Of a DNA stretch of 64,000 bases, positions 9,566-18,168 are shown piece after piece (within the stretch, counting starts at the first letter, position 1; each line of letters starts with the position of its first letter). The position numbers and the translations under genes are program-made. Below the pieces are notes generated by a model that did not search any database, had not been told where the DNA came from, and was given only the letters and a program-made list of their open reading frames with translations. The DNA comes from Allochromatium humboldtianum. GTDB lineage: Bacteria; Pseudomonadota; Gammaproteobacteria; Chromatiales; Chromatiaceae. The DNA is taken from assembly GCF_013385175.1 (NCBI RefSeq), contig NZ_JABZEO010000004.1:62001-126000 (forward strand), given 5' to 3'.

Positions 9566-10576
9566 ATGCTGGAATTGTTTCTGGAGTCATCGATCGACTA
9601 TCTCTTCTTCCTGGCCAAAACCCTGACCCTGCTGGCCGGGATCGCGGTGCTGATCGTGCTGGCGCTGCGCGTGCGCTCCAGCGGCGGCCTGCAGCGCGAG
9701 CAACTGGAGATCACGGATCTCAAGGAGCGTTATCGCTCGCTCAGTTACGCGCTCAAAGAAATCTCGCTGCCGGAGAAAGAGTACAAGGCGTTTCTCAAGC
9801 AGGAGCGCAAGCGCGAGAAGGAACGCGAGAAGACCGGCGATCAGGAGCAGCGACGGCTGTTCATCATCGAGTTCAATGGGGACATTCGCGCCAGCGAGGT
9901 CAGCGCGCTGCGAGTGCTGGTGACGACCCTGCTCCAGGAGGCGCGCGAGGGCGATCAGGTGCTGGTGCGGCTCGACAATGCCGGCGGCATGGTCAGCGAG
10001 CATGGGCTGGCGGCCTCGCAACTGGCGCGGCTGCGTGCCAGGGGCATTCCGCTCACCATCGCCGTCGACAAGGTGGCTGCCAGCGGCGGTTATCTCATGG
10101 CCTGTGTCGCCGATCGCATCATCGCCGCGCCCTTCGCCGTCATCGGTTCGATCGGGGTGCTGGCCGAACTGCCCAACTTCCATCGCTTGCTCGAACGCTA
10201 TGGCGTGGACTTCGAGCTGCATACGGCCGGTGAGTACAAGCGCACGCTGACACTGTTTGGCGAGAACACCGACGAGGGGCGCCAGAAGCTGCGCGAGCAG
10301 CTGGAAGAGACGCATCGGCTGTTCAAGGCGTTCGTCTCCGAGTACCGGCCCAGTCTGGATCTGGAGCGGGTGGCGACCGGCGAGTACTGGCACGGCCGGC
10401 GCGCGGTCGAGCTGGGGTTGGTCGACGCCATCCAGACCAGTGACGATTTCATCCTGGAGGCAGGGGCCGAAATGGAATTGCTGAAACTCAAGTACCGGGC
10501 GCACAAGAAGCCGATCGAGCGGTTGGTGGCCAGTGTGCGCGGTGTGCTGGATCGTCTTCTGGTCGCCTCCCCATGA
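9566..10576 (+). CDS. sohB: Membrane-anchored serine protease SohB (S49 family)
   Basis: A signal-peptide-peptidase-like protease. It has an N-terminal membrane helix (about residues 8-35), a charged linker (KQERKREKEREK), then the S49 catalytic domain. The nucleophile serine is in DKVAASGGYLMACVAD and the general-base lysine in GEYKRTLTLFGENT, as in SohB and SppA. I place the start at ATG 9566, ten bases after a GGAAGG; an in-frame TTG at 9560 is the alternative. The active site is expected to face the periplasm, where it would degrade peptides or membrane remnants. The length (336 residues) fits SohB rather than the double-length SppA. Confidence 0.92.
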   Translation: MLELFLESSIDYLFFLAKTLTLLAGIAVLIVLALRVRSSGGLQREQLEITDLKERYRSLSYALKEISLPEKEYKAFLKQERKREKEREKTGDQEQRRLFIIEFNGDIRASEVSALRVLVTTLLQEAREGDQVLVRLDNAGGMVSEHGLAASQLARLRARGIPLTIAVDKVAASGGYLMACVADRIIAAPFAVIGSIGVLAELPNFHRLLERYGVDFELHTAGEYKRTLTLFGENTDEGRQKLREQLEETHRLFKAFVSEYRPSLDLERVATGEYWHGRRAVELGLVDAIQTSDDFILEAGAEMELLKLKYRAHKKPIERLVASVRGVLDRLLVASP

Positions 10577-10701
10577 CGGCGCTGTCCTCGGGTTTGTCGA
10601 CGTGCATGGGCGGTCTACACTGTTGAAGGTCCGGCCGGATCTCCATTTGACGGTGATCCAGTCCATTCAGCGACGTGCCTCGATGTTGACCACGGTTCCC
10701 G

Positions 10702-11010
10702 ATGCAGATCCTCGGTTCACCGGTTTCGCTGTCCCATGCCATCGTTTCCGAGTCATCTTGGGAGCGGACGCTGCCGGTCGCACCTCCACCGGCTATACGG
10801 ACCGATGCCGACTCGCTGACCGAGCGCCCGGTGACGCGGGCCGAACGCACCGAGGAGTCTGCTCAGTATCGACGCCCCTACAGCGCCCCGGTCAGGGTGA
10901 TGGCCGGCGATGGCTATGCACGGCGCGCCGTGGCGGCCTACGAAGCGACCCAACGCCTGGAGCGACGCGATGATCTGCAATCCTTCCAGGGCGTCGACGA
11001 CTATGCTTGA
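10702..11010 (+). CDS. Conserved-looking small hypothetical protein
   Basis: A 102-residue product with no signal peptide or membrane helix. The N-terminal half is proline- and serine-rich and probably disordered. The C-terminal half (about 60-102) looks like a compact helical motif with an AVAAYEATQRLERRDDL core and a closing GVDDYA. This kind of C-terminal motif occurs in short uncharacterised proteins of sulfur bacteria, which is my reason to call it a gene; the family has no function known to me. It converges on the J-domain gene, only 6 bases between stops. Confidence 0.55.
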   Translation: MQILGSPVSLSHAIVSESSWERTLPVAPPPAIRTDADSLTERPVTRAERTEESAQYRRPYSAPVRVMAGDGYARRAVAAYEATQRLERRDDLQSFQGVDDYA

Positions 11011-11016
11011 GCGTGC

Positions 11017-12606
11017 TCAATAGCGCGCCCTGAGTATGAGCCAGTCCGAATCCTTGCGTTCGAGCAACAGCTCGATGATCCCGGCCTGTGTCACCAGACG
11101 CGATTGCCGGTCGAGATAGCTGACCTGGAACACAGCCATGAGGGCGCAGCGCCGGCTGTCGGCGATGGGCTGGACCTGGATCTGCTCGAAGCCGATGTGC
11201 CTGGACGAGGTGGTGCGGAACCACTCGGCATAGGTCTGGCGGATGGCGAACCAGGTCGCCAGCTCGTTCTCCTTGGCCAGCGGGCTGTAGAGCGCCATCA
11301 GCCGATCGAGCGCGCTGGATTGATAGGCGTTCTGGAAACGGCTCAGGATCTCTGGGGCGGTCTGGCACTCGGTGGCGACCGATGTACCGGCGGCCGTGAC
11401 GTTCGAGACGGCTGGAGCCGTGCCCAGTGCCAGGGGCGTCTCGGGTGGCGCCGGCGGCTTGGGCGGCTCGGGTGTGGCCGCCGCCGGGATTTCGGCGTGT
11501 GGGGCGAGCGAGGCCATGGGATTGGACCACGCCGAGGAGGGCGCTCCAGGCGGGGACGCATTGAGAGGCGGGGCCGTCGGTCGATCCGATGACCCGATGA
11601 TCGCCGGAGTCGCTGCATCCGTTTTTGGCTCTAGCAAGGGTTCCGGTTTTGGTTCCGATGCCGCTTGAGCCGGCCTCTCCTGAGTGGATCTCTCGCGCTC
11701 GGCTGTCTCGGGCACGACGCTCGACTCCAGGCCGAGCAGGGCGTTTCCTTTGGATGCGACGATTGGCGCCTCGCTTGGTGACGCATCCGGCGCGCTCGTC
11801 TGTGGAATGATGGCCGTTTGCGGCGCCTCCGCCGCTTCTGGAGTCGGCTCGCTCATGGCGATCGCTGGCGGCTGTGGCTCAGGCTCGGGCGCCGGTTCGT
11901 CTACGAGTGCAGGCGTCGGTTCGATCCCGAGCGGATGGTGGATGATCCGGGGAACCGGCCGGGGAGGCTCCTCCGGCCAGAACGCGATCGTGAGCATCAG
12001 GACACAGATGATCGCCGCCGTGCTCGACAATCGCTGCTGGATCGGTGTGAGCGCCAACCAGCGATCGTGCGTCCAGACCCAGACGGGGGCGATCAGGTCT
12101 CTGAGCGCGGGCGGCAGCCAGGCCGGCGGCAGACGCCGGTTGGATGGCTTGGAAGCCTCTCGATGTGCCTGTCCCCTCCGTGCGCCGGCGTGCGCCGTGC
12201 CGGTCTCGCCGCGCTGGAAGGCCGCGAAGGCGCGGTTGATCTGCTCAGTGCGACGGGTCGCCCAGGCGGTGCGTTCGGGATGTCGGTCCGGGTGATAGAC
12301 CTGCATCAGCCGACGATAGCGCTGCTTGGCCTGCGTGGCGGCGGTGCCGGGCACGAACCCCAGGGGCGCGGGCGGGGGCGCGGCCTCGTCGGCAAAGAGT
12401 TGCCGGTCGAGCAGACGGTAGGCACTGGCGCTGGCGTGGTCGCGTGCGAGCCGCTGCCGTCCGATGGCCCGCTCCAGCTCGGCCACGCGCGGATTGTCCG
12501 GATTGCTCAGCCAGACGAGCAGGGCGTCGAGATGCAGCTCCAGGGCCGGGGTCGGCCGTTCGGCGGCGAGTGCTTTGGCGATCTGGTGCGTCCAGGACAG
12601 GCTCAT
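11017..12606 (-). CDS. Membrane-anchored J-domain protein with C-terminal NTF2-like domain
   Basis: A 529-residue protein. An atypical J domain (about residues 80-140) carries the HPD motif (RRLMQVYHPDRHPERTAW), which activates Hsp70 (DnaK). A single hydrophobic helix (about 190-210, AAIICVLMLTIAFW) follows. A long low-complexity proline/alanine/glutamate region (about 215-415) links to a C-terminal domain (about 420-529; ILSRFQNAYQSSALDRLMALYSP...) that resembles the NTF2/SnoaL-like fold. Inference: a tethered DnaK co-chaperone with a periplasmic or cytoplasmic ligand-binding domain. It is not DnaJ itself, since the G/F and zinc-finger regions are absent. It is divergent from the PilZ gene. 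Confidence 0.7.
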   Translation of the reverse strand: MSLSWTHQIAKALAAERPTPALELHLDALLVWLSNPDNPRVAELERAIGRQRLARDHASASAYRLLDRQLFADEAAPPPAPLGFVPGTAATQAKQRYRRLMQVYHPDRHPERTAWATRRTEQINRAFAAFQRGETGTAHAGARRGQAHREASKPSNRRLPPAWLPPALRDLIAPVWVWTHDRWLALTPIQQRLSSTAAIICVLMLTIAFWPEEPPRPVPRIIHHPLGIEPTPALVDEPAPEPEPQPPAIAMSEPTPEAAEAPQTAIIPQTSAPDASPSEAPIVASKGNALLGLESSVVPETAERERSTQERPAQAASEPKPEPLLEPKTDAATPAIIGSSDRPTAPPLNASPPGAPSSAWSNPMASLAPHAEIPAAATPEPPKPPAPPETPLALGTAPAVSNVTAAGTSVATECQTAPEILSRFQNAYQSSALDRLMALYSPLAKENELATWFAIRQTYAEWFRTTSSRHIGFEQIQVQPIADSRRCALMAVFQVSYLDRQSRLVTQAGIIELLLERKDSDWLILRARY

Positions 12607-12711
12607 GGATCGGGCCGTGGGCGTGGCGTGAGTGGAATTCGTGGCTCCTCGCCCTGGGGGCTGAGGAGGCGTGTTGCGTTAGGCTTCATCGAGACGGGAT
12701 CGGGGTAAACC

Positions 12712-13137
12712 ATGACCGTGGAGACACGTCGCTTCCTTCGCCATCCGGCCGATGTGCCCATCCGCTATTCATTGCGCGAGGTGATCGCCGACGAGCGCGA
12801 TTATCTGCGCAACATCGGCGAGGGTGGACTCTGCTTCAGCTCGCGTCAGGCCATCCGGCCCGGAACACGCATCCATATCCAGATCCCGATCGCCGATCCG
12901 GTGTTCGAGGCCGATGGCATCGTCGCCTGGTGTCATCGACACGGAGCGGTTTTCGAAGTCGGGGTGCGTTTCGAGGGCATCGAGGATCGCTACGGGGTGC
13001 GGATGGTCGAGCAGGTCTGTCATATCGAGCACTATCGTCACGAGATCCTCGAACGCGAAGGACGATCGCTGACCAGCGAGGAGGCGGCGTTGGAATGGAT
13101 CCGGAAATACGCCGATCGCTTCCCCGGCGGCGGCTGA
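12712..13137 (+). CDS. PilZ-domain protein, putative c-di-GMP receptor
   Basis: A 141-residue single-domain PilZ protein. The arginine motif RRFLRHPADVPI is at residues 5-16 and the second motif is NIGEGGLCF at about 37-45, where the family consensus is (D/N)xSxxG; the serine is replaced by glycine, so c-di-GMP affinity may be altered. A short helical extension follows the beta-barrel. Two c-di-GMP synthesis proteins lie elsewhere in the window (34.7 and 42.3 kb), so a signal source is available. Its output partner cannot be read from the sequence. Confidence 0.82.
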   Translation: MTVETRRFLRHPADVPIRYSLREVIADERDYLRNIGEGGLCFSSRQAIRPGTRIHIQIPIADPVFEADGIVAWCHRHGAVFEVGVRFEGIEDRYGVRMVEQVCHIEHYRHEILEREGRSLTSEEAALEWIRKYADRFPGGG

Positions 13138-13161
13138 CTCCCCGGTCGGGTTGGAGTCGGT

Positions 13162-13635
13162 TCAGTCGTCGCGGTGGAATTCGCCCTCGATCACCCGCAC
13201 CCGAGTCTCGGTCCGGACCTCGCCGGGCGCCTGCATGTTCATGGGCTGGATCCGGATGTAACGCTCGATCAGCCGGCGGCGCAGCGGAGGGATCAGGAGC
13301 AGGAAGCCCAGACCGTCGGTCAGGAAGCCGGGCAGGATCAGGAAGAGTCCGGCGGCCAGGATCAGGGCGCCGTCCATCATCTCGATGGCGGGCACCTCGC
13401 CCCGGTCGAGCAGATCGCGCACGCGCATCAGGATGCCGAAGCCCTGATGGCGCACCAGCCAGGCGCCGATGACGGCGGTCAGGATCGAGAGCAGGATGGT
13501 CGAGAGGGCGCCGATCTCGGAGCCGACCTGGATCAGGACATAGAGTTCGATCAGCGGCAGGCCGACGAAGAGCAGGATGAGTAGCGGCACGATGGCGTTC
13601 TCCGTGGGATGAGGGATCATCGGGGCCGGCCGCAT
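13162..13635 (-). CDS. fxsA: FxsA family membrane protein
   Basis: A 157-residue inner-membrane protein with hydrophobic segments at about residues 12-30, 35-52 and 75-105, and the FxsA pattern LPLIELYVLIQVGSEIGALSTI followed by GAWLVRHQGFGILMRV and a polar C-terminal tail. E. coli FxsA suppresses exclusion of phage T7 by the F plasmid; the normal role is unknown. An ATG at 13620 is an alternative start, and neither has a clear ribosome site. It converges on the PilZ gene (24 bases between stops) and is divergent from cutA. Confidence 0.85.
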   Translation of the reverse strand: MRPAPMIPHPTENAIVPLLILLFVGLPLIELYVLIQVGSEIGALSTILLSILTAVIGAWLVRHQGFGILMRVRDLLDRGEVPAIEMMDGALILAAGLFLILPGFLTDGLGFLLLIPPLRRRLIERYIRIQPMNMQAPGEVRTETRVRVIEGEFHRDD

Positions 13636-13748
13636 GGAATCTATCGCAGCCGGCGCGGTCAGAGTCAGGCGTTCGTCAGACCCCGACGGTTAGCGGAAAC
13701 CTTACCCTGTCGGTGAGATCAAGTCCAAGCGAGATCGAGTCTCCAAGC

Positions 13749-14087
13749 ATGTCGACCCACTATCGTTTGATCCTCTGTACCTGCCCCGACCGGGAGACGG
13801 CGCTGCGTCTGGCCGAGGCCCTGGTCGAAGAGCGGCTGGCCGCCTGTGTCAATCTGCTGCCCGGCCTGACCTCGGTCTATCGTTGGGAGGGGCGTATCCA
13901 GCACGATTCCGAGGTGCTGCTGCTGATCAAGACCGTCGAGGCGCGAGTCGAGCCGCTCACTGACCGGCTGCGCCTGTTGCATCCCTACGAGGTACCGGAG
14001 ATCATCGCCCTCCCCATCGTCTCGGGGTCGAGCGACTATCTGAATTGGGTGAGCGAATGCGTGAACGCCGTGGAGCAGGACTCGTGA
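13749..14087 (+). CDS. cutA: Divalent-cation tolerance protein CutA
   Basis: A 112-residue CutA1-type protein, the normal family size. Conserved stretches are LAEALVEERLAACVNLLP, SVYRWEGRIQHDSEVLLLIKT and HPYEVPEIIALPI. CutA forms very stable trimers and was linked to copper tolerance in E. coli, partly through its operon with dsbD; its biochemical role is uncertain. I use ATG 13749 since upstream in-frame codons do not resemble the family. Its TGA overlaps the GTG start of dsbD, implying translational coupling. Confidence 0.93.
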   Translation: MSTHYRLILCTCPDRETALRLAEALVEERLAACVNLLPGLTSVYRWEGRIQHDSEVLLLIKTVEARVEPLTDRLRLLHPYEVPEIIALPIVSGSSDYLNWVSECVNAVEQDS

Positions 14088-16423
14088 AGCGACCGTGGTT
14101 TTTGGCCGGGGCGTGGCTGTGGCTGATGGCGGCCTTGGGCGGTACTCAAGCCCTGGCCGATGACTTCCTGAACCAGGAGCAGGCGTTTCCGGTCAGCGCC
14201 GAGGTGATCGGGCCGGAAGCGGTGCGTGTCGTCTGGGATACGGCGGACGGTTACTATCTCTACAAGAGCAAGCTCAGGTTCGACTCCGAGACGCCCGGTA
14301 TCAGGCTCGGCGCCGCTGTGCTGCCCGAGGCCGAGATCAAACAGGACGAGTTCTTCGGCGAGGTCGAGACCTATCATGGGCGGCTCGCGGTCGAGTTGCC
14401 CATCGTGCGTGAACCGGACTCCGGCAATCGTCTGACGCTGCGGGTCGGCTCTCAGGGGTGCGCCGACACCGGATTCTGCTATCCGCCGCATCGCGAAACC
14501 CTCAGGCTCGAATTGCCGCCGGCGGCTCCCGTGCCTGTCGCGGCGGTATCAGCATCCACCGAGGCCAAGCCGAACCGTCTGGCGGCCCTGATGTCGTCGG
14601 CCGGCGCGGGGGCTGGATTGTCCGGCACGGATGAGATCCCCGAGGTCGAGCAGGCCTTCCGCTTCCAGTCCGAGGTCGTCGCGCCCGATCGCGTTCGGCT
14701 CACCTGGGACATCGCGCCTGGAACCTATCTCTATGCCGATCTGATCGAGATCGCGCTCGTCGATTCGCCCGAGGTCGCGCTCGGTATGATCGAGCGCCCG
14801 GCGGGCACGCTCAAGCATGATTCGGTGCTGCCCGACGGCTCGATCGGCGATGTCGAGATCCATCAGGGCCGACTCGACCTGACGGTGCCGCTCCAGCGCG
14901 CCACGACGGCGCCGACCGAGGCGACCCTGGTCGTCAAGTATCAGGGCTGTGCCGAGATCGGGATCTGTTATCCGCCGCAGACTCAGCGGCTCGCGCTGAA
15001 TCTGCCCGAGGCGCCGGCCAAGATCGTCGGCGCCCTGCCCGGGGCGTCGACGGCAGACTCGGTTCAGACTCCGGCGTCGGCGCCGAAATCGACCGCCGGC
15101 TCGAGTCCGCCGGTCTCCGAACAGGACCGAATCGCCGCCGTGCTCGCCGGCGAGGGGCTGTGGGTGATCATCGCCGTCTTCTTCGGCTTCGGCCTGCTGC
15201 TGGCCTTCACGCCCTGCGTCTTCCCGATGATCCCGATCCTCTCGGGCATCATCGCCGGGCAGGGCGCAGGACTGACCACGCGCAAAGCGTTCGTGCTGTC
15301 GCTGGTCTATGTGCTGGCGATGGCCCTGACCTATACGGTCGTCGGCGTGCTGGCCGGGCTGTTCGGCGCCAACCTTCAGGCCGTCTTCCAGAGCCCCTGG
15401 ATCCTGACCGCCTTCGCCCTGGTGTTCGTCGGACTGGCGCTGTCCATGTTCGGCTTCTACGAGTTGCAACTGCCCTCCAGCCTGCAATCCAGGCTCGCCG
15501 AACTCAGCAATCGTCAGGAAGGCGGCACCCTGATCGGCGTGGCCATCATGGGCCTGCTCTCGGCGCTGATCGTCGGACCCTGCGTGGCCCCCCCGCTGTT
15601 CGGGGCGCTGATCTACATCAGCCAGACCGGCGACGCGCTGCTCGGCGGGCTGGCGCTGTTCGCGCTCAGTCTCGGCATGGGCGCGCCGCTGGTCGTCATC
15701 GGCGCCTCGGCCGGTCGCTATCTGCCGCGTGCAGGGGCCTGGATGGATGCGGTCAAGGCGGTGTTCGGCGTGGCGCTGCTGGGCGTGGCGATCCTGATGC
15801 TCGAACGCCTCCTGCCGCCGGCGGTCGCCATGCTGCTCTGGGGTGGGCTGCTGATCTGCTCGGCGGTCTACATGGGCGCGCTTGCTCAGCTCCAGCCGGG
15901 TGCGAATGGCTGGAGCAAGCTGTGGAAAGGACTGGGTCTGGTGCTGCTGATCTATGGTGCGCTCATGCTGGTCGGCGCGGCGGCCGGCGGGCGTGACACG
16001 CTCCAGCCGCTGCGGGGTCTGATGCCGACGGGCGGCGTTGCGGGCAGCGCCGAGCATGTCGCGTTCAAACGCATCAAGTCGGTCGCCGATCTGGAGCGCG
16101 AACTGGCCCAGGCCCAGTCGAACGGCCAACCCGTGCTGCTCGACTTCTATGCCGACTGGTGCGTGTCCTGCAAGGAGATGGAGCGCTACACCTTCAGCGA
16201 TCCGACCGTGATCGCCGAGATGAACCGCTTCGTCCTGCTCCAGGCCGATGTCACGGCCAACGACGCCGAGGATCGCGCCCTGATCCAGGGCCGCTTCGGT
16301 CTGCCCGGACCGCCGGCGATCCTGTTCTTCGATCGCAGCGGTCAGGAACTCGCCAACTATCGCCTGGTGGGCTTCAAGCCCGCCGAGCCGTTCGCCGCGC
16401 ATCTGCGGCAGGTCGCGCCATGA
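14084..16423 (+). CDS. dsbD: Thiol:disulfide interchange protein DsbD with duplicated N-terminal domain
   Basis: A 779-residue inner-membrane reductant transporter. I place the start at GTG 14084, which overlaps the cutA stop and has GGAG 8 bases upstream; ATG 14045 or 14057 would lie inside cutA. After a signal peptide come two successive DsbD-alpha domains, each with its own cysteine pair (QGCADTGFCYPP and QGCAEIGICYPP). Then eight membrane helices carry the transmembrane cysteines (FTPCVFPMIPI and VGPCVAPPLF), and a C-terminal thioredoxin domain has DWCVSCKEME. Electrons pass from thioredoxin to periplasmic acceptors such as DsbC and cytochrome c maturation proteins. Classical DsbD has a single alpha domain (E. 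coli, about 565 residues). Confidence 0.93.
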   Translation: MKRPWFLAGAWLWLMAALGGTQALADDFLNQEQAFPVSAEVIGPEAVRVVWDTADGYYLYKSKLRFDSETPGIRLGAAVLPEAEIKQDEFFGEVETYHGRLAVELPIVREPDSGNRLTLRVGSQGCADTGFCYPPHRETLRLELPPAAPVPVAAVSASTEAKPNRLAALMSSAGAGAGLSGTDEIPEVEQAFRFQSEVVAPDRVRLTWDIAPGTYLYADLIEIALVDSPEVALGMIERPAGTLKHDSVLPDGSIGDVEIHQGRLDLTVPLQRATTAPTEATLVVKYQGCAEIGICYPPQTQRLALNLPEAPAKIVGALPGASTADSVQTPASAPKSTAGSSPPVSEQDRIAAVLAGEGLWVIIAVFFGFGLLLAFTPCVFPMIPILSGIIAGQGAGLTTRKAFVLSLVYVLAMALTYTVVGVLAGLFGANLQAVFQSPWILTAFALVFVGLALSMFGFYELQLPSSLQSRLAELSNRQEGGTLIGVAIMGLLSALIVGPCVAPPLFGALIYISQTGDALLGGLALFALSLGMGAPLVVIGASAGRYLPRAGAWMDAVKAVFGVALLGVAILMLERLLPPAVAMLLWGGLLICSAVYMGALAQLQPGANGWSKLWKGLGLVLLIYGALMLVGAAAGGRDTLQPLRGLMPTGGVAGSAEHVAFKRIKSVADLERELAQAQSNGQPVLLDFYADWCVSCKEMERYTFSDPTVIAEMNRFVLLQADVTANDAEDRALIQGRFGLPGPPAILFFDRSGQELANYRLVGFKPAEPFAAHLRQVAP

Positions 16424-17013
16424 AAGCCCTGAAGGTCATGCTCGTCACCGTACTCGCCGGCGGCATCAGCATCGGCACCGCCATCGTCGGTCAGCGCTGG
16501 GTCGATTTCGAAGATGGAGCCGGCGACAGGCAGGCCGCGCGTTCCGAGCGCCAAGCCGAGCCGCTCCAGACCCTGCCCGATTTTCGCCTGACCGATCTCG
16601 AAGGGCGCGAGGTCGCCAGCAACGCCTGGGCCGGCAAGGTGCTGGTGCTCAACTTCTGGGCGACCTGGTGTCCGCCCTGTCTGTCCGAGATCCCGCGTTT
16701 CGTCGAGATCCAGGAGCGACTGCGCGAGTCCGGCGTGCAGTTCGTCGGTATCGCCGTCGATCAGGTCGAGGACGTGCGCGCCTTCGTCGCCGGGCAGCCG
16801 GTCAACTATCCGCTCCTGATCGCCACGCCCGAGGTGCTCAAACTCTCGGTCCAACTCGGCAACCGACTCGAAGTGCTGCCCTTCACCGTGATCTTCGATC
16901 GGCATGGGCGGCGCGTCCATGGTCAGGTCGGCGAACTGAGCGCCGAGGAACTGGCCGATCACCTCGATCCACTGCTCGTGCGAGAAGGGCCGCGCGTGTC
17001 GCGTACACCCTGA
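16420..17013 (+). CDS. TlpA/ResA-like periplasmic thioredoxin
   Basis: A 197-residue protein with an N-terminal membrane anchor or signal helix (about residues 5-25) and a thioredoxin fold with the active site NFWATWCPPCLSEIP (about 75-90) and a cis-proline region (LEVLPFTVIFDRHGR). It is the TlpA/ResA/CcmG type, reducing disulfides in the periplasm, for example in apocytochromes c. The ATG overlaps the dsbD stop (ATGA), so it is translated with DsbD, its probable electron donor. Which acceptor it serves is not visible; the many c-type cytochromes in such bacteria make haem attachment plausible. Confidence 0.9.
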   Translation: MKALKVMLVTVLAGGISIGTAIVGQRWVDFEDGAGDRQAARSERQAEPLQTLPDFRLTDLEGREVASNAWAGKVLVLNFWATWCPPCLSEIPRFVEIQERLRESGVQFVGIAVDQVEDVRAFVAGQPVNYPLLIATPEVLKLSVQLGNRLEVLPFTVIFDRHGRRVHGQVGELSAEELADHLDPLLVREGPRVSRTP

Positions 17014-17128
17014 TCGTCTCTGGACAAGATCCGACGAAATCCGCACAATTCGACGCGATTTGCCGCCGATTCCGGCCGGACGGCAATGACGCACATCCTT
17101 ACCCTTTGGTCTGCAAGCGGTTGGCGCC

Positions 17129-17590
17129 ATGGCCTCGATCCTGGTCCTGAACGGACCCAATCTCAATCTGCTCGGTACGCGCGAACCCGGTCACTACGGG
17201 CGCGTCACCCTGGCCGACATCGAGCGCACGCTCACGGCCATGGCTCAGGACGCCGGCCATGAACTGGCCTTCGTGCAGAGCAACGCCGAGCATGTCCTGA
17301 TCGAGACCATCCACCAGGCCGGCCGCGACGGTGTGCGTTTCATCCTCATCAATCCGGCCGCCTTCACCCACACCAGCGTCGCCTTGCGCGATGCCCTGCT
17401 GGCCGTGGCCATCCCCTTCATCGAGGTGCACCTGTCGAACGTGCACGCCCGCGAGCCATTCCGCGCCCACTCCTATTTCTCCGACATCGCGGTGGGCGTG
17501 ATCTGCGGACTCGGGGCCGAGGGGTATGCGCTGGCGCTACGCGCCGCGCTCGGTCGACTGGACCAGCAGCCAACGAACGAGAACAACTGA
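17129..17590 (+). CDS. aroQ: 3-dehydroquinate dehydratase, type II
   Basis: A 153-residue enzyme, the usual size for the dodecameric type II class, converting 3-dehydroquinate to 3-dehydroshikimate in aromatic amino acid synthesis. Active-site elements are visible: [12 protein letters not shown] with the catalytic tyrosine, [19 protein letters not shown], and [13 protein letters not shown] with the catalytic histidine. It is 4 bases upstream of accB, the standard aroQ-accB-accC order of gammaproteobacteria. Confidence 0.96.
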   Translation: MASILVLNGPNLNLLGTREPGHYGRVTLADIERTLTAMAQDAGHELAFVQSNAEHVLIETIHQAGRDGVRFILINPAAFTHTSVALRDALLAVAIPFIEVHLSNVHAREPFRAHSYFSDIAVGVICGLGAEGYALALRAALGRLDQQPTNENN

Positions 17591-17594
17591 AACG

Positions 17595-18068
17595 ATGGAC
17601 ATTCGCAAGGTCAAGAAGCTGATCGAGCTGTTGGAGCAATCCGACGTCGCCGAGATCGAGATCCACGAGGGCGAGGAATCGGTCCGCATCAGCCGCCAGG
17701 TGAGCGGCGGTGCGGCGATGCCGTTCTACATGCCCCAGGGGATGCCGATGCCCATGGCGGGCGCCGCCCCCCAGCCGGCCGCCGCACCAGCCCCCGCTCA
17801 GTCGGCGGGCGATGACGACGAGGACGAGATCACCGGCACCCTGGTGCGCTCGCCCATGGTCGGCACCTTCTATCGCGCGCCCTCGCCGGGTTCCAAGGCC
17901 TTTGTCGAGGAAGGTCAGTCGGTCAAGGCCGGCGACACGCTCTGTATCATCGAGGCGATGAAGATCCTCAACCAGATCGAGAGCGAGCATTCCGGGACGG
18001 TCAAGCGCATCCTGGTCGAGAACGGACAGCCGGTCGAGTACAACCAGCCGCTGTTCCTGATCGACTGA
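17595..18068 (+). CDS. accB: Biotin carboxyl carrier protein of acetyl-CoA carboxylase
   Basis: A 157-residue protein starting [15 protein letters not shown] at ATG 17595; upstream in-frame codons overlap aroQ and are not family-like. After a flexible alanine/proline-rich linker (about 55-80) comes the biotinyl domain with the attachment lysine in [13 protein letters not shown] (about residue 123). Biotin on this lysine carries CO2 to acetyl-CoA for fatty acid synthesis. AccC, which loads it, is encoded 100 bases downstream; the accA and accD subunits are not in the window. Confidence 0.97.
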   Translation: MDIRKVKKLIELLEQSDVAEIEIHEGEESVRISRQVSGGAAMPFYMPQGMPMPMAGAAPQPAAAPAPAQSAGDDDEDEITGTLVRSPMVGTFYRAPSPGSKAFVEEGQSVKAGDTLCIIEAMKILNQIESEHSGTVKRILVENGQPVEYNQPLFLID

Positions 18069-18168
18069 GGCGCGGGATCCGTCTGGATCCTCCTCAACCG
18101 GGGGCCGGGCGGCGCCGTGCGCGCCGGATCGGCCCGTCTGGCCGCTCACAACCCAAGGCATCCCCATC

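Noticed and set aside
14549-16402. A 617-codon open frame opposite dsbD
   Set aside because: Low-complexity composition (Q, R, D, H) typical of an antisense shadow of the clear DsbD coding frame.
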